A stretch of DNA of 64,000 bases from Arenicola marina. Lineage: Eukaryota > Annelida > Polychaeta > Arenicolidae. Below, piece by piece: positions 48,301 to 59,119 of this stretch (position 1 is its first letter; each line of letters begins with the position of its first letter). The position numbers and the translations under genes are program-made. A model generated the notes under the pieces. That model ran no database searches and had not been told where the DNA came from. It worked only from the letters and a program-made list of their open reading frames with translations. The DNA lies in assembly GCA_964019135.1 (NCBI GenBank), contig OZ025256.1:3989249-4053248 (forward strand). The letters are read 5' to 3'.

Positions 48301-50837
48301 TATCTTTTATGGGGGCCGGCCCGATAGCTCAGTGGGTTAGACCGCTCGCCTTGAGTGCTCTGGCCACCTGAGAGCCTAACGGCACGTGGATCGTTGGTTC
48401 GAGCCCCGCTGTGGCCATGTCTGTGTGGTCGCAGGATAAAGATTCCAAGTCATTCTTCGCAAATAGTAGGGGGTTAACCCCGGGGACATGGCTCCACTCT
48501 CCCTTCATTCTTCCATTGACGCGATATGACCAAAAATGGTTAAAGCGTCCTGAATATACAACTAACCAACCGTATCTTTTATGCAAATTTAATGACAGCT
48601 TGTAATTTTACGAGCGTCGTAAAAAAGCGTAATACTGCGATTATTGGGGTGCAGCCGTCTTCGTGCAATTTATTTTCCACCAATATCATTCAACAACAGG
48701 ATTGCCATATAATTATGATAAATTCAACATTTTTTATTTCTCTTCGGGTCGGAAATTCAATCTTTTAATTTTATTGAAATGGCACCCAGATCCCTCACCG
48801 TCCCGCCCCCATGGGGACCTACCATCAAATGAACTGAAATGTTGGTGGTGTAGGCCACTAAATTTTGTCCGCCTGAACGCTAACCTAGGACCAGAGATAT
48901 CCCGGATTAATGATGTGGGGCTAGATGTAACATGCGCCAGACGCAGGTTCCCGGATTTGAAGCTAAATCAAATCATCCAATGGTCTGCCACCTTACTGAG
49001 CGAGGAATGGTCACAGTCTAATTATACTTGCGTCAATGCGTCATTGCGTTATACAAGTCTTCAGTCAGACCGGACAATTCCCATGATCTTAGAAGTATCA
49101 CATGGTCGGTTGGTTTAAATATGAAACTTTAATATCTGCAGGTCATATGCGCGATGTCTCCGTATGTTAATACAGTGACTACAAGTGTATGGAGCACTAT
49201 TCGATGTTCCCTTTGCATATTTGCACTTCTAAATAACCTGGTGTGATACTATCGGCACCAGCACCATTCTTGTACTAAACAGAAACGTTATAATTGGTTT
49301 GTTTGTTCTGCTTGAATTAACGCTTTATTCTTCTGGGCTTTTTTTCAGAATCAGGCGGGCATGACTGCACGAAAAGAAGGCATCAAGTTGATATCACACC
49401 AGTTTAAAAATTCATTATTTGCATATGACGAGGTACAAATTTGTAACGCATTAGCTTTCCATAAATTTTACTTTATGTCACTCGTTTTTCTGTGGAATCA
49501 TAAACCATGGTTATATATTTGGCCATGTGCTAAAGAGACGTTTTAAATTCCCGTAAGCCGTAAGTTATAGACAGTGGTTCTCTACCATTCCTTTCCGGGG
49601 TCGCCCCGCGGCCTAGTGGGTATAGCACGTTCAGCGTTTGTCGAGTGTGATCTGCTGAGAAAGCGCAAGCGACCGATGCGTGGTACGAACCCCAGCTGTG
49701 CAAATACATCCTTAGTATTTCTTTGCGTGCAACGAGTAGGGGGTACTCGTTGCAAGTGAAGAAATACATGGATATTTAGCCTGCACAAATATAGATATTG
49801 GCTTGTATATGTAGCCTGCACCAACTCCCGGAGACATGCCTTCCGATCTACCTTGACCCTTCCCATCGTCGCGATATGACATACAGAGCGACCTCATTAA
49901 ACCAACCAACATCCTTCCATTCCAGGGAGTCCTGAGTCACGACAGAGTCCTGGCTGGCGCTCTGTGGCGGAACTTCTTCGACCGCCAGTGTCAGGATCCG
50001 GAACATCTGGAGCTCATGGTGCACTACGTCAGGAAACAGGTGCGCCAGGCTCTTCCGGTTCCTGATCCTCGGTCTGTGATTAGTCCGCAGTGATCAGTAT
50101 TTGTTATTGTAGTCGCTGGAAGTGTCAGAGACACCTGACATTGAGGGATTTCTTTTGATTGCCCGGGGGGTATTTCATAGTAATTCACTGCTGAGGACAT
50201 GCCGCTGGAAAGTCTTTTCCGTTCATTTCGGTTAGCCAATGGGTCCTAAATTATGCACTTTCGGTACCTGCATGGGTCCACTGCAACGCCAATGGGTCAG
50301 TTTGGTACGTGCATGGCTTATAATTTTACAGTCTTTGGTACTTGGAATGGTAAGATTTTGGGGCCCCCAGCGGGACCTCCTTATACATTTTTGTATCTTG
50401 TTACCCCCCACCCCCCTCCCCTTCCGGGGGGTTATATGTTACAAACAATTCACAATGTTACATGCTAATATCTTTGTTAATGTGTGATCATGGCCGGGAC
50501 ATATTGATCAAAAGCCAAGTCATCGTAAGCAGAGCGAAGTTTCAAAACTAATTATGTGAAAAAAAAACATTCTGAAAATAACTTAAAACAAATTATCGGG
50601 ATTTGTATACATGTATTTGCAAATTGTCTTCATCGTCATATTGCGTCATCGCCAGTCCGCGACTCACCAAGGCTCACGCTGCTTTTGTTTCCGTCCTCAT
50701 AGTTGAAGCACCTCGACCGACAAGAAGCGGGAGTCATTCTGACGAGTGGGCTGGTCAGCTTCCTGCCGCTAGAGGGCGACACAGAGGACTCTGAGAGGAA
50801 CAAAGTCTTACTCAACGAAATCCTCAATAGAATATGA
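45314..50837 (+). CDS. UQCC1: Ubiquinol-cytochrome c reductase complex assembly factor 1, 9 exons, complete
   Basis: Mitochondrial chaperone (yeast Cbp3 homologue) needed for synthesis and assembly of cytochrome b into respiratory complex III. Exons: 45314-45379, 45908-46021, 46657-46746, 47076-47148, 47533-47590, 48143-48251, 49349-49432, 49926-50039, 50703-50837. All are GT-AG; 843 nt, 280 aa (human about 299). The N-terminus (MSFSTGLRICGRAASGL and the following arginine-rich exon) looks like a mitochondrial presequence. The chaperone domain begins near residue 75 and shows the family strings MGFTGKLKY, MPDTFNSWF, and LAGALWRNFF followed by EHLELMVHYVRKQ. Family A and C SINEs sit in introns 6 and 7. 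It is head to head with LDAH and tail to tail with PSMF1. Confidence 0.95.
48312..48575 (+). mobile_element. tRNA-derived SINE, family A, best full-length copy
   Basis: GGCCGGCCCGATAGCTCAGT opens a tRNA-like head with A box; GGTTCGAGCCCC is the B box. It is followed by TGTCTGTGTGGTCGCAGGAT, the body, CATTGACGCGATATGACC and a tail of AATATACAACTAACCAACC. It lies 60 bp after UQCC1 exon 6 in the same orientation as the gene. Confidence 0.88.
48838..48970 (+). mobile_element. Family B SINE body fragment
   Basis: AATGTTGGTGGTGTAGGCCACT and following GACCAGAGATATCCCGG resemble the body of the family B copy at 3640-3838. No tRNA head is visible here. Diverged. Confidence 0.45.
49597..49911 (+). mobile_element. 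tRNA-derived SINE, family C, with internal duplication
   Basis: CGCGGCCTAGTGGGTATAGC is the A-box segment and GTGGTACGAACCCC a mutated B box. The body contains GAGTAGGGGGTACTCGTTGC, an internal stretch with TATAGATATTGGCTTGTATA, then CTCCCGGAGACATGCC, GTCGCGATATGACATACA and a CCAACCAAC tail. It ends about 14 bp before UQCC1 exon 8. Confidence 0.75.
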
Positions 50838-51375
50838 ACCATAGTGTGTCACTGATAGTATTGTGGAGTAAATGCAGAGCCGAAGAGGGCTCTTGGAATG
50901 ACAGCCTGAGTGATACGAGGCGGCGAGAACCTGTTATGGACTAGTGGACTCGGAACATGGAAATTTCTGGTACTTGATTTCTGAGGTTGAAAGTTGCTGC
51001 GGTAGAACTGTCCCCGGAGGTGCTACAGAAATATTCAGCCACCGGTGAATGGATGGATTTGGCGTCCAAGAAGCTATACACAAACGCAGGATGTTATACC
51101 GGGATTAGCTATGCTGTGTTTCATTCGCGAGTGATTCATTACATACAACTGACTCTAGCTGGGGATGTGATGGATTACGTAAAAAACACGTGGTCACCAT
51201 GAATAGTGCCATTTAATAGAACAGCAAATACAAATAGAGTTGACATCTGTAAACCATGTGCGTTCATAGACGCGTAAGATAAAGGCAGAGATAGCCGATC
51301 TGTTTGCATGTGATGCAGTGTATTTATATCGAGATTCGTGTACATAAAACTGTACAAAAAATGTTGAAGTGCTGT

Positions 51376-51381
51376 AATAAA
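51376..51381 (+). terminator. Candidate UQCC1 polyadenylation signal
   Basis: AATAAA about 540 bp after the UQCC1 stop codon. Confidence 0.4.
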
Positions 51382-51811
51382 ATCCCAGATATATTCTCCT
51401 TGTTACTTACATGCTTTTACAACATCACCACCAGTTTAGGTGATACGCGAACACTCATTCCTATTGCAATACAGTATTTTGGATCCAACCACATTAAAAA
51501 CACTTGCGCATAGACTGTTTGGAGTGCCAAGATACGCAGCGTTTGTTGGTGGCATCTAATACGTAACGATTCTATAACGTGAGATTAAGGTTTTGCAAAT
51601 AAGTACGGTACACTTTTTGACTGGCGACCGCCGCCAAAAGAGAACGGAAAACCTTACATATACATCGGTCTGGCTAATAGCCTTAAGTTTGCGCAATCTC
51701 CTACGGCAGAGAATGGAGCTTCGAAATCCCTGGCGGCAAATAGTTAATTGTCCTCGTCTGAAAGTAGTTTTTGAATTATTAAAAAACGCGTGAGTGCGTG
51801 CGAATCAGGTC

Positions 51812-51817
51812 TTTATT
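51812..51817 (-). terminator. Candidate PSMF1 polyadenylation signal
   Basis: AATAAA on the minus strand about 450 bp after the PSMF1 stop. It and the UQCC1 signal lie about 430 bp apart, consistent with non-overlapping convergent 3'UTRs. Confidence 0.35.
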
Positions 51818-52265
51818 TACAGCAAATACACTTTACATGTCGCTCTATCCTCACGTCCAAGAGCGCAAGTCGAATATATTGTTCCCAGTTTCACATTGAT
51901 AGCTCAGCAACAAAGGATATGGTTTGGTAATATTAGGCATATCTATCTGTATCGATCATGAACCTAATGCGCAATTCAGCATCTGGTAAGCGCTTGGGAA
52001 CAGTATTTTAAGCAATAAACAGGTCTTCATTATAGTCTTCACATGAAATCTCTCGAAAACGAAACTGCGAGAACGCATAATTTCTGACAGAATGTTACCG
52101 CCCACTGTGTTAGATATTTGACCTCAGTTGTAATGTACGCTCGATAACGCAATCATTGAGCGCGATGCGGCAACATTATGTCGTCTGTTGGGGGTATTGT
52201 AGTTGTTTGCAGTTGGTACAGGAACAGTGGATGGGGACGAGAGGGGTGGGGGTGGGTGTCTCCCT

Positions 52266-55200
52266 TCACATGAACATGTCGTCATAGCCCGGCATGGGGA
52301 GGTGGTCCGGGTCGGGTCTGTGGGAGGGAAGAGGAACGGTAAGACGATAAACCATAGTTCACAGAAGAAAAAACGGATTAGCAACTGCACAGCGGATGAA
52401 CACGCAATGGCGGATCTACGGTACTTCTCTCAGGGCCTGAAACTGCACACCGCGTGAACATGCAATAGCGGTTCTACGGTACTCAAACACCGGCTTATCC
52501 GGGCCAGCAACTGCACAGCACATGAACACGCAATGGCGGTTCTAAGGTACTCAAGCGCCGGCCTCTCCGGGCCAGCAACTGCACAGCGAATGAACACGCA
52601 ATGGCGGTTAAGCGCGGCATCTCCGGGGCAGCAACTGCACAACGGATGAACACGCAATGGCGGTTCTACGGTACTCAAGCACCGGCCTCTCGGGGCCAGC
52701 AACTGCACAGCGGATGAACACGCAACGACCGTTCTACGGTACTCCTCTCAGGGCCTGAAACTGCACACCGCGTGAACAGGCAACGGCGGTTCTACGGTAC
52801 TCGGGCGGCCGGAAACGCTATTACAATACATAGAAACACTCCAATTCTGAATCAAGTCCTGCCAATGTCAGAAATCTTTTTCATGTCCTAACTTTTACCC
52901 CGTACTTAAAAGCTCGATAAATAGAAATCCTCTGCATTAAAGCGAACATATCGCTTTGTCATATCACGATATGCGAACACGATTTCCACTGTAAGTTTTG
53001 TTGTCATCCCACGTCATCTCTGACTGGTAGTATGGACAAGAGACAAATAAATATATATATCTAGCTGTGTGTTTATATCGAGCTTGAAGGGTTGTATTCA
53101 GCATGGGGAATGTCTATATATAACACATGTTGGTAAGAGCTTCATCTTTCGTACCATTATAAAAGCAAAATACTGTGCAACAATTATATACAACGCATGG
53201 AACAATTGATTTTGAAATGCTGTAACTCCTTAGTATATAAATGTTGTATATCTTTATATTCACAAACGCACTGGCATTGATGTACACACACACAAACACA
53301 CGCGCCGCCACTTGTTAAACCGCAATAAGCCCTTTGAGGTTACGCGGCAGCAAGCCTAATCCCCACCCTTCACCCACTACCCCATCAATGTAATCAGAAA
53401 GCCACTTACCCCGGTCTCCGGCCTCCTCTGGGGCCGATGTTACCACCTCTGTCGATGTCTGGGGGTCCAAAGGGGTCGAATCTAGCGCCCGGGGGGACGG
53501 CTCCTCTGGGGAAGGCAGTGGAATGTAAGTCTCAGGTGTCCATACACAACCTGTCCATAGGCTAATAGAACCAGCGGGAAAATGGGGCTTCCTTGCGTAT
53601 TACGTCATCAAAACTGGGATATTGATTGCTGCCGCGTTTTTGCCTTTTTACTTCAACATTTAATAACATACGCTGTTCAAAGCGTTAAATAAATTCTAAA
53701 ATAAGATCCACAAATGTGTCAAGTAAATGAAAAATAATTTGAGTTCTGATAATAATAGCCGGACACCCCGGTCTAATAAACCTGTTACCTTGGTAACCGA
53801 CCGGGCCCTCCGACATTAGGATCCATGTCGGGGACTCCGCCTGACCTAAGTGGGTCAAAGATCATGCCACCGCCGCCACCTCCAATTCCAAATCCAGGGT
53901 CAAGGTCACCCCGGCCGAGGGATCGCAGCGGATCGTCCGGATCGTGCCTGAAAGCGAATAAATTCGGTACGTTGTCCATTTCAAGGTATCTAATTTACAG
54001 TGGTCGGTGCGTCGTTAATTTCAACTTATCTACTTTACATTGATTCATGTGTCGCCAATTTCATTGCATATATTTCACTGATTGATGGTGAGGGGGAGGG
54101 GCTCTCTGTGGTTAACGAGGTTACTGGTTACCATTGATGGTGAGAGGGAGGGGCTCTCTGTGGTTAACGAGGTCACTGGTTACCATTGATGGTGAGAGGG
54201 AGGGGCTCTCTGTGATCAACGAGGTCACTGATTACCATTGATGGTGAGGGGGAGGGGCTCTCTGTGGTTAACGAGGTCACTGATTACCATTGATGGTGAG
54301 GGGGAGGGCTCTCTGTGGTTAACGAGGTCACTGATTACCACTGATGGTGAGGGGGAGGGGCTCTCTGTGGTTAACGAGGTCACTGATTACCATTGATGGT
54401 GAGAGGGAGGGGCTCTCTGTGGTTAACGAGGTCACTGATTACCACTGATGGTGAGAGGGAGAGGCTCTCTGTGGTTAACGAGGTCACTGATTACCATTGA
54501 TGGTGAGGGGGAGGGCTCTCTGTGGGTACCGACGTCACTGATTACCATTGATGGTGAGATGGAGGGGCTCTCTGTGGTTAACGAGGTCACTGGTTACCAT
54601 TGATGGTGAGAGGGAGGGGCTCTCTGTGGGTACCGAGGCGGGCCGATCCGAAGCGGGTCATCATCGCGAGATGGTTGACCACGATGGCCTTGACCTCTAT
54701 CTGGCGACCTTGACCGTGAAGAATTTCCAACGCTTGCTTGGGTAGATGAAGTTTTCGTGCTTTTTTTAAACCCATCGAGCAAATCGTTTTTGATACGCTG
54801 TTGCAATTTCTCCATGTTCTTGTAACAACTTCAATAGAATAATAAAACGAAAAAAAAGGGTGATTAACGTTGACTTCGAAACATGCTCTTCTTATCATAA
54901 GCTTTAGCACGTAAAAAGAAGACATTATGAATCTAATATAAAAATTTAGGTTGATTTTGGTTCATTCTAATAAGCTTTCTTGTATACAATATCAGATAAT
55001 GATATATCTAGAGAAAAAACAGAGATACCGGTACCAAGTACCATTATTTGACATGAGTGTTGGTCATGTACCCTTCATAAACATGATCAGCAAAGTTTTT
55101 TTAAAGAAAGATTATTATAAGTGTTACCAGTAAAATATTATGTTCAGTTTAATTTAAATAAATGTATTACCCAGAGAAAGAATTGAGGTCTCCGCCAAAG

Positions 55201-58128
55201 TATTCAGATGTTTCAAAAGTCATCAATGCAACTTTTTCATCTTTAACTCGCTGAAACACAAAAAAGTTAAGTACATTAGTTGCAGTACATAAAGGTTAAT
55301 TTAATTTTAAATTTAACAAAATGGTTAGAGAGTTCAAATTTATTCTGGTATAAAAATAAGAATAACATTCTAAATCTCATAGAAAGACTTAATCATGTGG
55401 TGACATGCATTCTCATAACATTTATTCTTTATTCCTGGAATATAATTCGTATTCATGTATACATAGCAATCTTACATACTATAAAGTGTACCAATTGACT
55501 TTAATCTATTTTGACAACTTTCAATAAAAGCTTAGCAATCTTACCATGAAGTGTACCAATAGACTTGAATCCATTTTGACAACTTTCAATAAATGCTTAG
55601 CATTCACATTATTGGCACTGTCTTTTGGACAATACTGGAGAGTGTAGACACCATGTGAGGCATTCCAGCCAGCTGGGAGCATTTCTGTTGCGCTACAGCT
55701 TGATTCATCTTCACTGATCTGTAAAAAAAAAGACATTTTCAGAATACCAAAGAAAAGTCCATACATTATTATATATTGTATACATCACTGCTAAGAATGG
55801 CATATGGTTTACTTACCATAATTTCAGGTTTTTCCTCGTGGCCGAGGGGTGTGACTTATACACTGGTGCAACTTATACACTGGTGCAACTTATGCACTGG
55901 TGCAACTTATGCACTGGTGCAACTTATATAACATTGAGACTTGACTTGAGGCTCAAGTCTAAATATTTCAAAAAATTGGTGGGTGCGACTTATACACTGG
56001 TGAAACCTATACCCCAGAAAATATGGTACTAGTAAATTTTATTACTTTCTATTTTTAAACCAATTCTCCTAAAAGAGTTATATATGCAAGATTTTCTTTC
56101 AATTACCAATAAAAATTCATTTCAATGAGTACCGTAAAGTGCCTTTTTGAAGCCGTGGCTACTATTAGAAAGTTGCATGATGCACTTTCCGGGTTTGACT
56201 GCAAAGTTGCAGTGCAGCTATAAATACGACCTTTGGCCGATTGTGGAGGGGAGTTGAAATACGAACATTGATGGTGTTGCCGAAATAATTGTGCGCATCA
56301 TAATGTCATCATAACGTCATCAGTGTAATATGTGACAGCTGCTGTCAGGGACTAGAGGGCAGGGGGGATCTTGAGAGAGAGGCCAAAGACCAAGTGCGGC
56401 TTATAATATATCCTCAAACAAACTATAGTTCCGGTAGGTTACTCTGGCTAGAGAGAAACATAGTACTGGGTAGGCGCGACAGTGATTCATAAATATGTAG
56501 TACATGCCAGGAGAGCGGCTGAGCCCACCACTAGTGTGACACTTGATAGAAGGTGCACAAAAAATATTCCGAATCTGTATAGGGTCTACAGTCAAAGTCA
56601 TAACTGCTGTAGATACACGTTTCGGCCCATATTTTCTGCGAATTTGCCCTGATCACTCTAAAAATCCCTGATATGAGAAAACAACACTAGACCATTTTAA
56701 TGATATCAAACTTACGTGTGTAATGCGATGTTATGCTTTTTTATGACACAAAGAATATTTCTCCATACTGACACGCAATTGGCAGAAAATGCTCTGTCGC
56801 CAAAATACTAAAGCCCGCTTCATAAAATGATGGTTGCCATGGCACCGAACATGCTTTGAACAATACATGCTCTTTATTTATACCAGCCACGAGGATGCCA
56901 TGGCAACACCCTATAGAACCTTTTATTGTCTGTGATTTAGTCTATTTGCGAAAGTGTGTCTGCTGCCAATGGAGTGTCAGCATGGAGAAATATTGTTTGT
57001 GTCTTAAAAGAGGATAACATCGCAGTACAAATGTAAGTTTAGTATCATTAAAATGGTCTGGTATTGCTTTCTCACGTCAGTGATTTTGAGAGTGGTTGAG
57101 ACAAATTCGCGGAAAATATAGGCCGAAACGTGTATCTACGGCCTTTATGACTTTGATTTTACTATACTACTATAGTCAAAACGGAAACTCTCCGGACATC
57201 GAAATTTACGAATTATTTGTTTCCTCTACGAGTTGAGGACGAAATCTATGCATATACCTTACCTATAAACTGAATAATTGTTTATCTGATCTGCAGTTCG
57301 ATTCCTATCCTCACAATACATGACCTGCCATGCTATTTAATAGAGCAGACGATGTTGTTTTTATCCTTCTCTTGTCAGTCGCGCAAATGTAAAGGTCATC
57401 CAAATGCCAACTGATTGGTTCAAAATCTAGGTCAGGTTGGCAAAGTCCATCGCATCATTTGACGAGGGTACTGAGGTTGAATGCAATGGTCAGGGGGTAG
57501 TAGTTGATCTGCTGTATCCACTTTTGCAGGAGGTGTTTGCTTTCGTGCAATGAATTCAAGTTTAACATCAATTGATACTAAACTGATTTCAATTTTACTC
57601 TGGGTCACTTTAGGCATGCGTCAATGCTTAAAAACAGAGTTAATGATAAAACACTACAAAGGAATTCAAACCTGTGACCCCTTACAAAGATGTAAATGGT
57701 ATCGCCCAGTGACGTCACAGTAAACAGTGAATGGCGCCATCAACATGATCAAGCCGATCGGCTGCTTCGAAGTGCAGCAAAGCAACATTTGCTTATAGTT
57801 TATTTGCAAGTGTCTCAGGAAACGTGAGTTGACATACACTTATTAGGCCCCGATTTGATGTTCACACAGAAAGTATTTTTTTCTTCGAATCCGTGAATAT
57901 TTTCTCGTAAACGCCCGTAAAACGGGAAATTTCGTTGTCCGGAGTCGCGGAGAGTTTCCGTTGCGACTACAGTCTTTAGTGAGCTTATATCGAACTTACC
58001 ACATCACCCACACCGATGCACTGGAAGTCACTGCTGATAACACTCCAGTGTAAGCAGCAGACAATAGCGTCTTCCTCACATTGGAACTGATTTTTGATGC
58101 AGGAAAATAATATTTCCATCCCCGCCAT
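52266..58128 (-). CDS. PSMF1: Proteasome inhibitor subunit PI31, 7 exons, complete
   Basis: PI31 binds the 20S proteasome and the F-box protein FBXO7; it inhibits 20S in vitro and acts as a proteasome adaptor in cells. Exons in transcript order: 58000-58128, 55545-55718, 55171-55250, 54598-54828, 53789-53947, 53410-53505, 52266-52317. GT-AG throughout, 921 nt, 306 aa (human 271). The N-terminal FP domain covers about residues 1-140 (start MAGMEILFSC; LPAGWN motif). The C-terminal half is proline/glycine rich with DPLRIGPP, GGMIFDPLRSGG, GAVPPGARFDPFGP and PDPDHLPMPGYDD. The final residues are DDMFM where vertebrates have DDMYL, so the HbYX-type proteasome-binding end is present with Phe for Tyr. 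Introns 2 and 4 carry junction-derived repeats. Confidence 0.95.
52376..52805. repeat. About 68-bp minisatellite, 6 copies
   Basis: Units contain GCAACTGCACAGCGGATGAA, CACGCAATGGCGGTTCTACG and a GCACCGGCCTCTCCGGGCCA segment, with deletions between copies. It sits in the last PSMF1 intron, about 60 bp upstream of the final acceptor. The unit does not contain exon sequence. Confidence 0.88.
54079..54637 (-). repeat. Junction-spanning minisatellite (mirage-like), PSMF1 exon 4 and intron 4, 11 x about 52 bp
   Basis: On the gene strand the exon ends ...CACAGAGAGCCCCTCCCTCTCACCATCAATG|GTAACC, written here in pieces: CACAGAGAGCCCC, TCCCTCTCACC, ATCAATG|GTAACC. Ten further copies of that exon end plus donor follow in the intron, each with CAGTGACCTCGTTAACC as linker. 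The copy near 54,500-54,540 keeps GGGTACCGA, an exon-specific variant, so the intronic copies came from the exon. Period is 51-53 bp. Reading past the true donor gives TGG TAA, an immediate stop. Confidence 0.95.
55466..55600 (-). repeat. Two-copy tandem duplication spanning the PSMF1 exon 2 donor
   Basis: Copy 1 (55535-55600) contains the last 56 bases of exon 2 (...KHLLKVVKMDSSLLVHFM) and the donor ATG|GTAAGATTGC. Copy 2 (55466-55534), inside the intron, repeats the segment with about a dozen differences, including TTATTGAAAGTTGTCAAAAT and GGTACACTT, and keeps a donor-like TAT|GTAAGATTGC. Period 66-69 bp. Confidence 0.9.
55815..56029. mobile_element. Small TIR element with 17-bp internal repeat
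   Basis: Ends TACCATAATTTC and GAAAATATGGTA are imperfect inverted repeats. The interior includes a 17-bp tandem repeat of CTTATACACTGGTGCAA (about 55856-55930) and a related GCGACTTATACACTGGTG. It resembles hAT-type non-autonomous elements seen in many animals. It lies in PSMF1 intron 1. Confidence 0.5.
56587..57160. mobile_element. Long palindromic (foldback) element
   Basis: The left arm (about 56587-56846) and right arm (about 56893-57160) are inverted copies. Shared strings include GTAGATACACGTTTCGGCC, ACCATTTTAATGATA, AATATTTCTCCAT and GGTTGCCATGGCA. The loop is about 45 bases. Arms of about 265 bp, no coding capacity. Same architecture as the element at 16716-17409 but unrelated ends. 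It lies in PSMF1 intron 1. Confidence 0.8.
57169..57974. mobile_element. Non-autonomous element with about 45-bp TIRs
   Basis: The left end (57169-57210) with ACGGAAACTCTCCGG and CGAAATTT is matched inversely at the right end (57927-57974; GAAATTTCG, CGGAGAGTTTCCGT, GACTACAGTC). 806 bp. It directly abuts the preceding foldback element, and its interior shows no transposase. The right end lies about 26 bp from PSMF1 exon 1's donor. Confidence 0.6.
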
Positions 58129-59110
58129 GATGACAGGCAGCCGGAAGTTGACATATGGCAAGTGATTTAACTGCTAAATCATGCCCGAAGAATGTATAAA
58201 TATTACTCCGATATATGTACCGTACGTAAAAAAAATGCACTGCGAAGAAAGGGGGTTGGGGGGGGGGGGGGGTGTAAACTTCCAGGCAGATTTTAACTAC
58301 AAATATGCAACAAGGGAGGGAGTGGGGTGGGGAAGGGGTGACTCTCCACCACTATTTCTATACTAAAACAATCTTGCACGAGAGCGCGGGTTTCTCAACC
58401 GTGTAAAGGTTACGCTAGCTGTGGCGTGCCGCCCAGCTCACCTTATATTAACGGAATTAACATTAGCAGAATTTGCCTATTTTATTTTATTATATTTAAA
58501 AGGAATGTGCGTCACCACCCCGGTAAGAGTAAACAGATCCCAAGGTCACCATCATGAATGGATGTAAATACTTTCTCTGGGATCCGCTTGGGTGGTCGCA
58601 ATTGTATAGACAGTAATTGGTCTTATGAAACGTGCCATATGGTACCGGGTGGTACAAGGCAGTAGGAATGTGCCACGTCACCATGCGTCACTGTTGTTGT
58701 GACATCGACTAACAAATACGCATAGGCAAGCAGTTTAAAACCAGGTCGTAAACACGATCATTAATTGCTGAGGTTCGGTGACACCATGTATGGACTAAAT
58801 CGCCGCGGTCACACGGAGATAGTTGGAGGGATCATAAGGTCACGCCTACCCCTATGACTTGACAAAGAGGGAACGCTTGGCTCGACAAATCCCACGTTCC
58901 AAGGTCAGGCAACGCCCTGTATGCGACGCCCTGTATGAATCATTGTTATCGGGATACACTAATGATGGGTCATGCCTACCCCAATGGCTTAGTAAAGAGA
59001 GAAAGCGTGGGTTGCGAAAACCCAACACTTAGTATCGGTTTACCCGACGTCGAGCCCTCTATGTGTAGCCAAACGCGGTTCCCTAAAGAGTAAGACCAAT
59101 ATCAAAGGTT
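58129..59110. other. PSMF1 upstream region
   Basis: Presumed PSMF1 promoter at the left. Contains a 14-base G run at about 58257 and a 2-copy repeat of about 132 bp at roughly 58836-59030 (GGTCACGCCTACCCC and GGTCATGCCTACCCC; GACAAAGAGGGAACGC and GTAAAGAGAGAAAGCG). No coding exon recognised. Confidence 0.45.
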
Positions 59111-59119
59111 GAAGTGATT

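Larger units (their letters stand above)
50838..52265. other. Convergent UQCC1 / PSMF1 3' region
   Basis: 1.4 kb between two stop codons. Apart from the two candidate polyadenylation signals I see no repeat or coding exon. Confidence 0.5.

Noticed and set aside
48330..48420. Functional tRNA gene.
   Set aside because: The A and B boxes are present, but the sequence cannot close a standard acceptor stem and continues into a SINE body. It recurs as dispersed copies.
52430..52708. Cys-rich small protein on the minus strand.
   Set aside because: It is a translation of the 68-bp minisatellite in the last PSMF1 intron.
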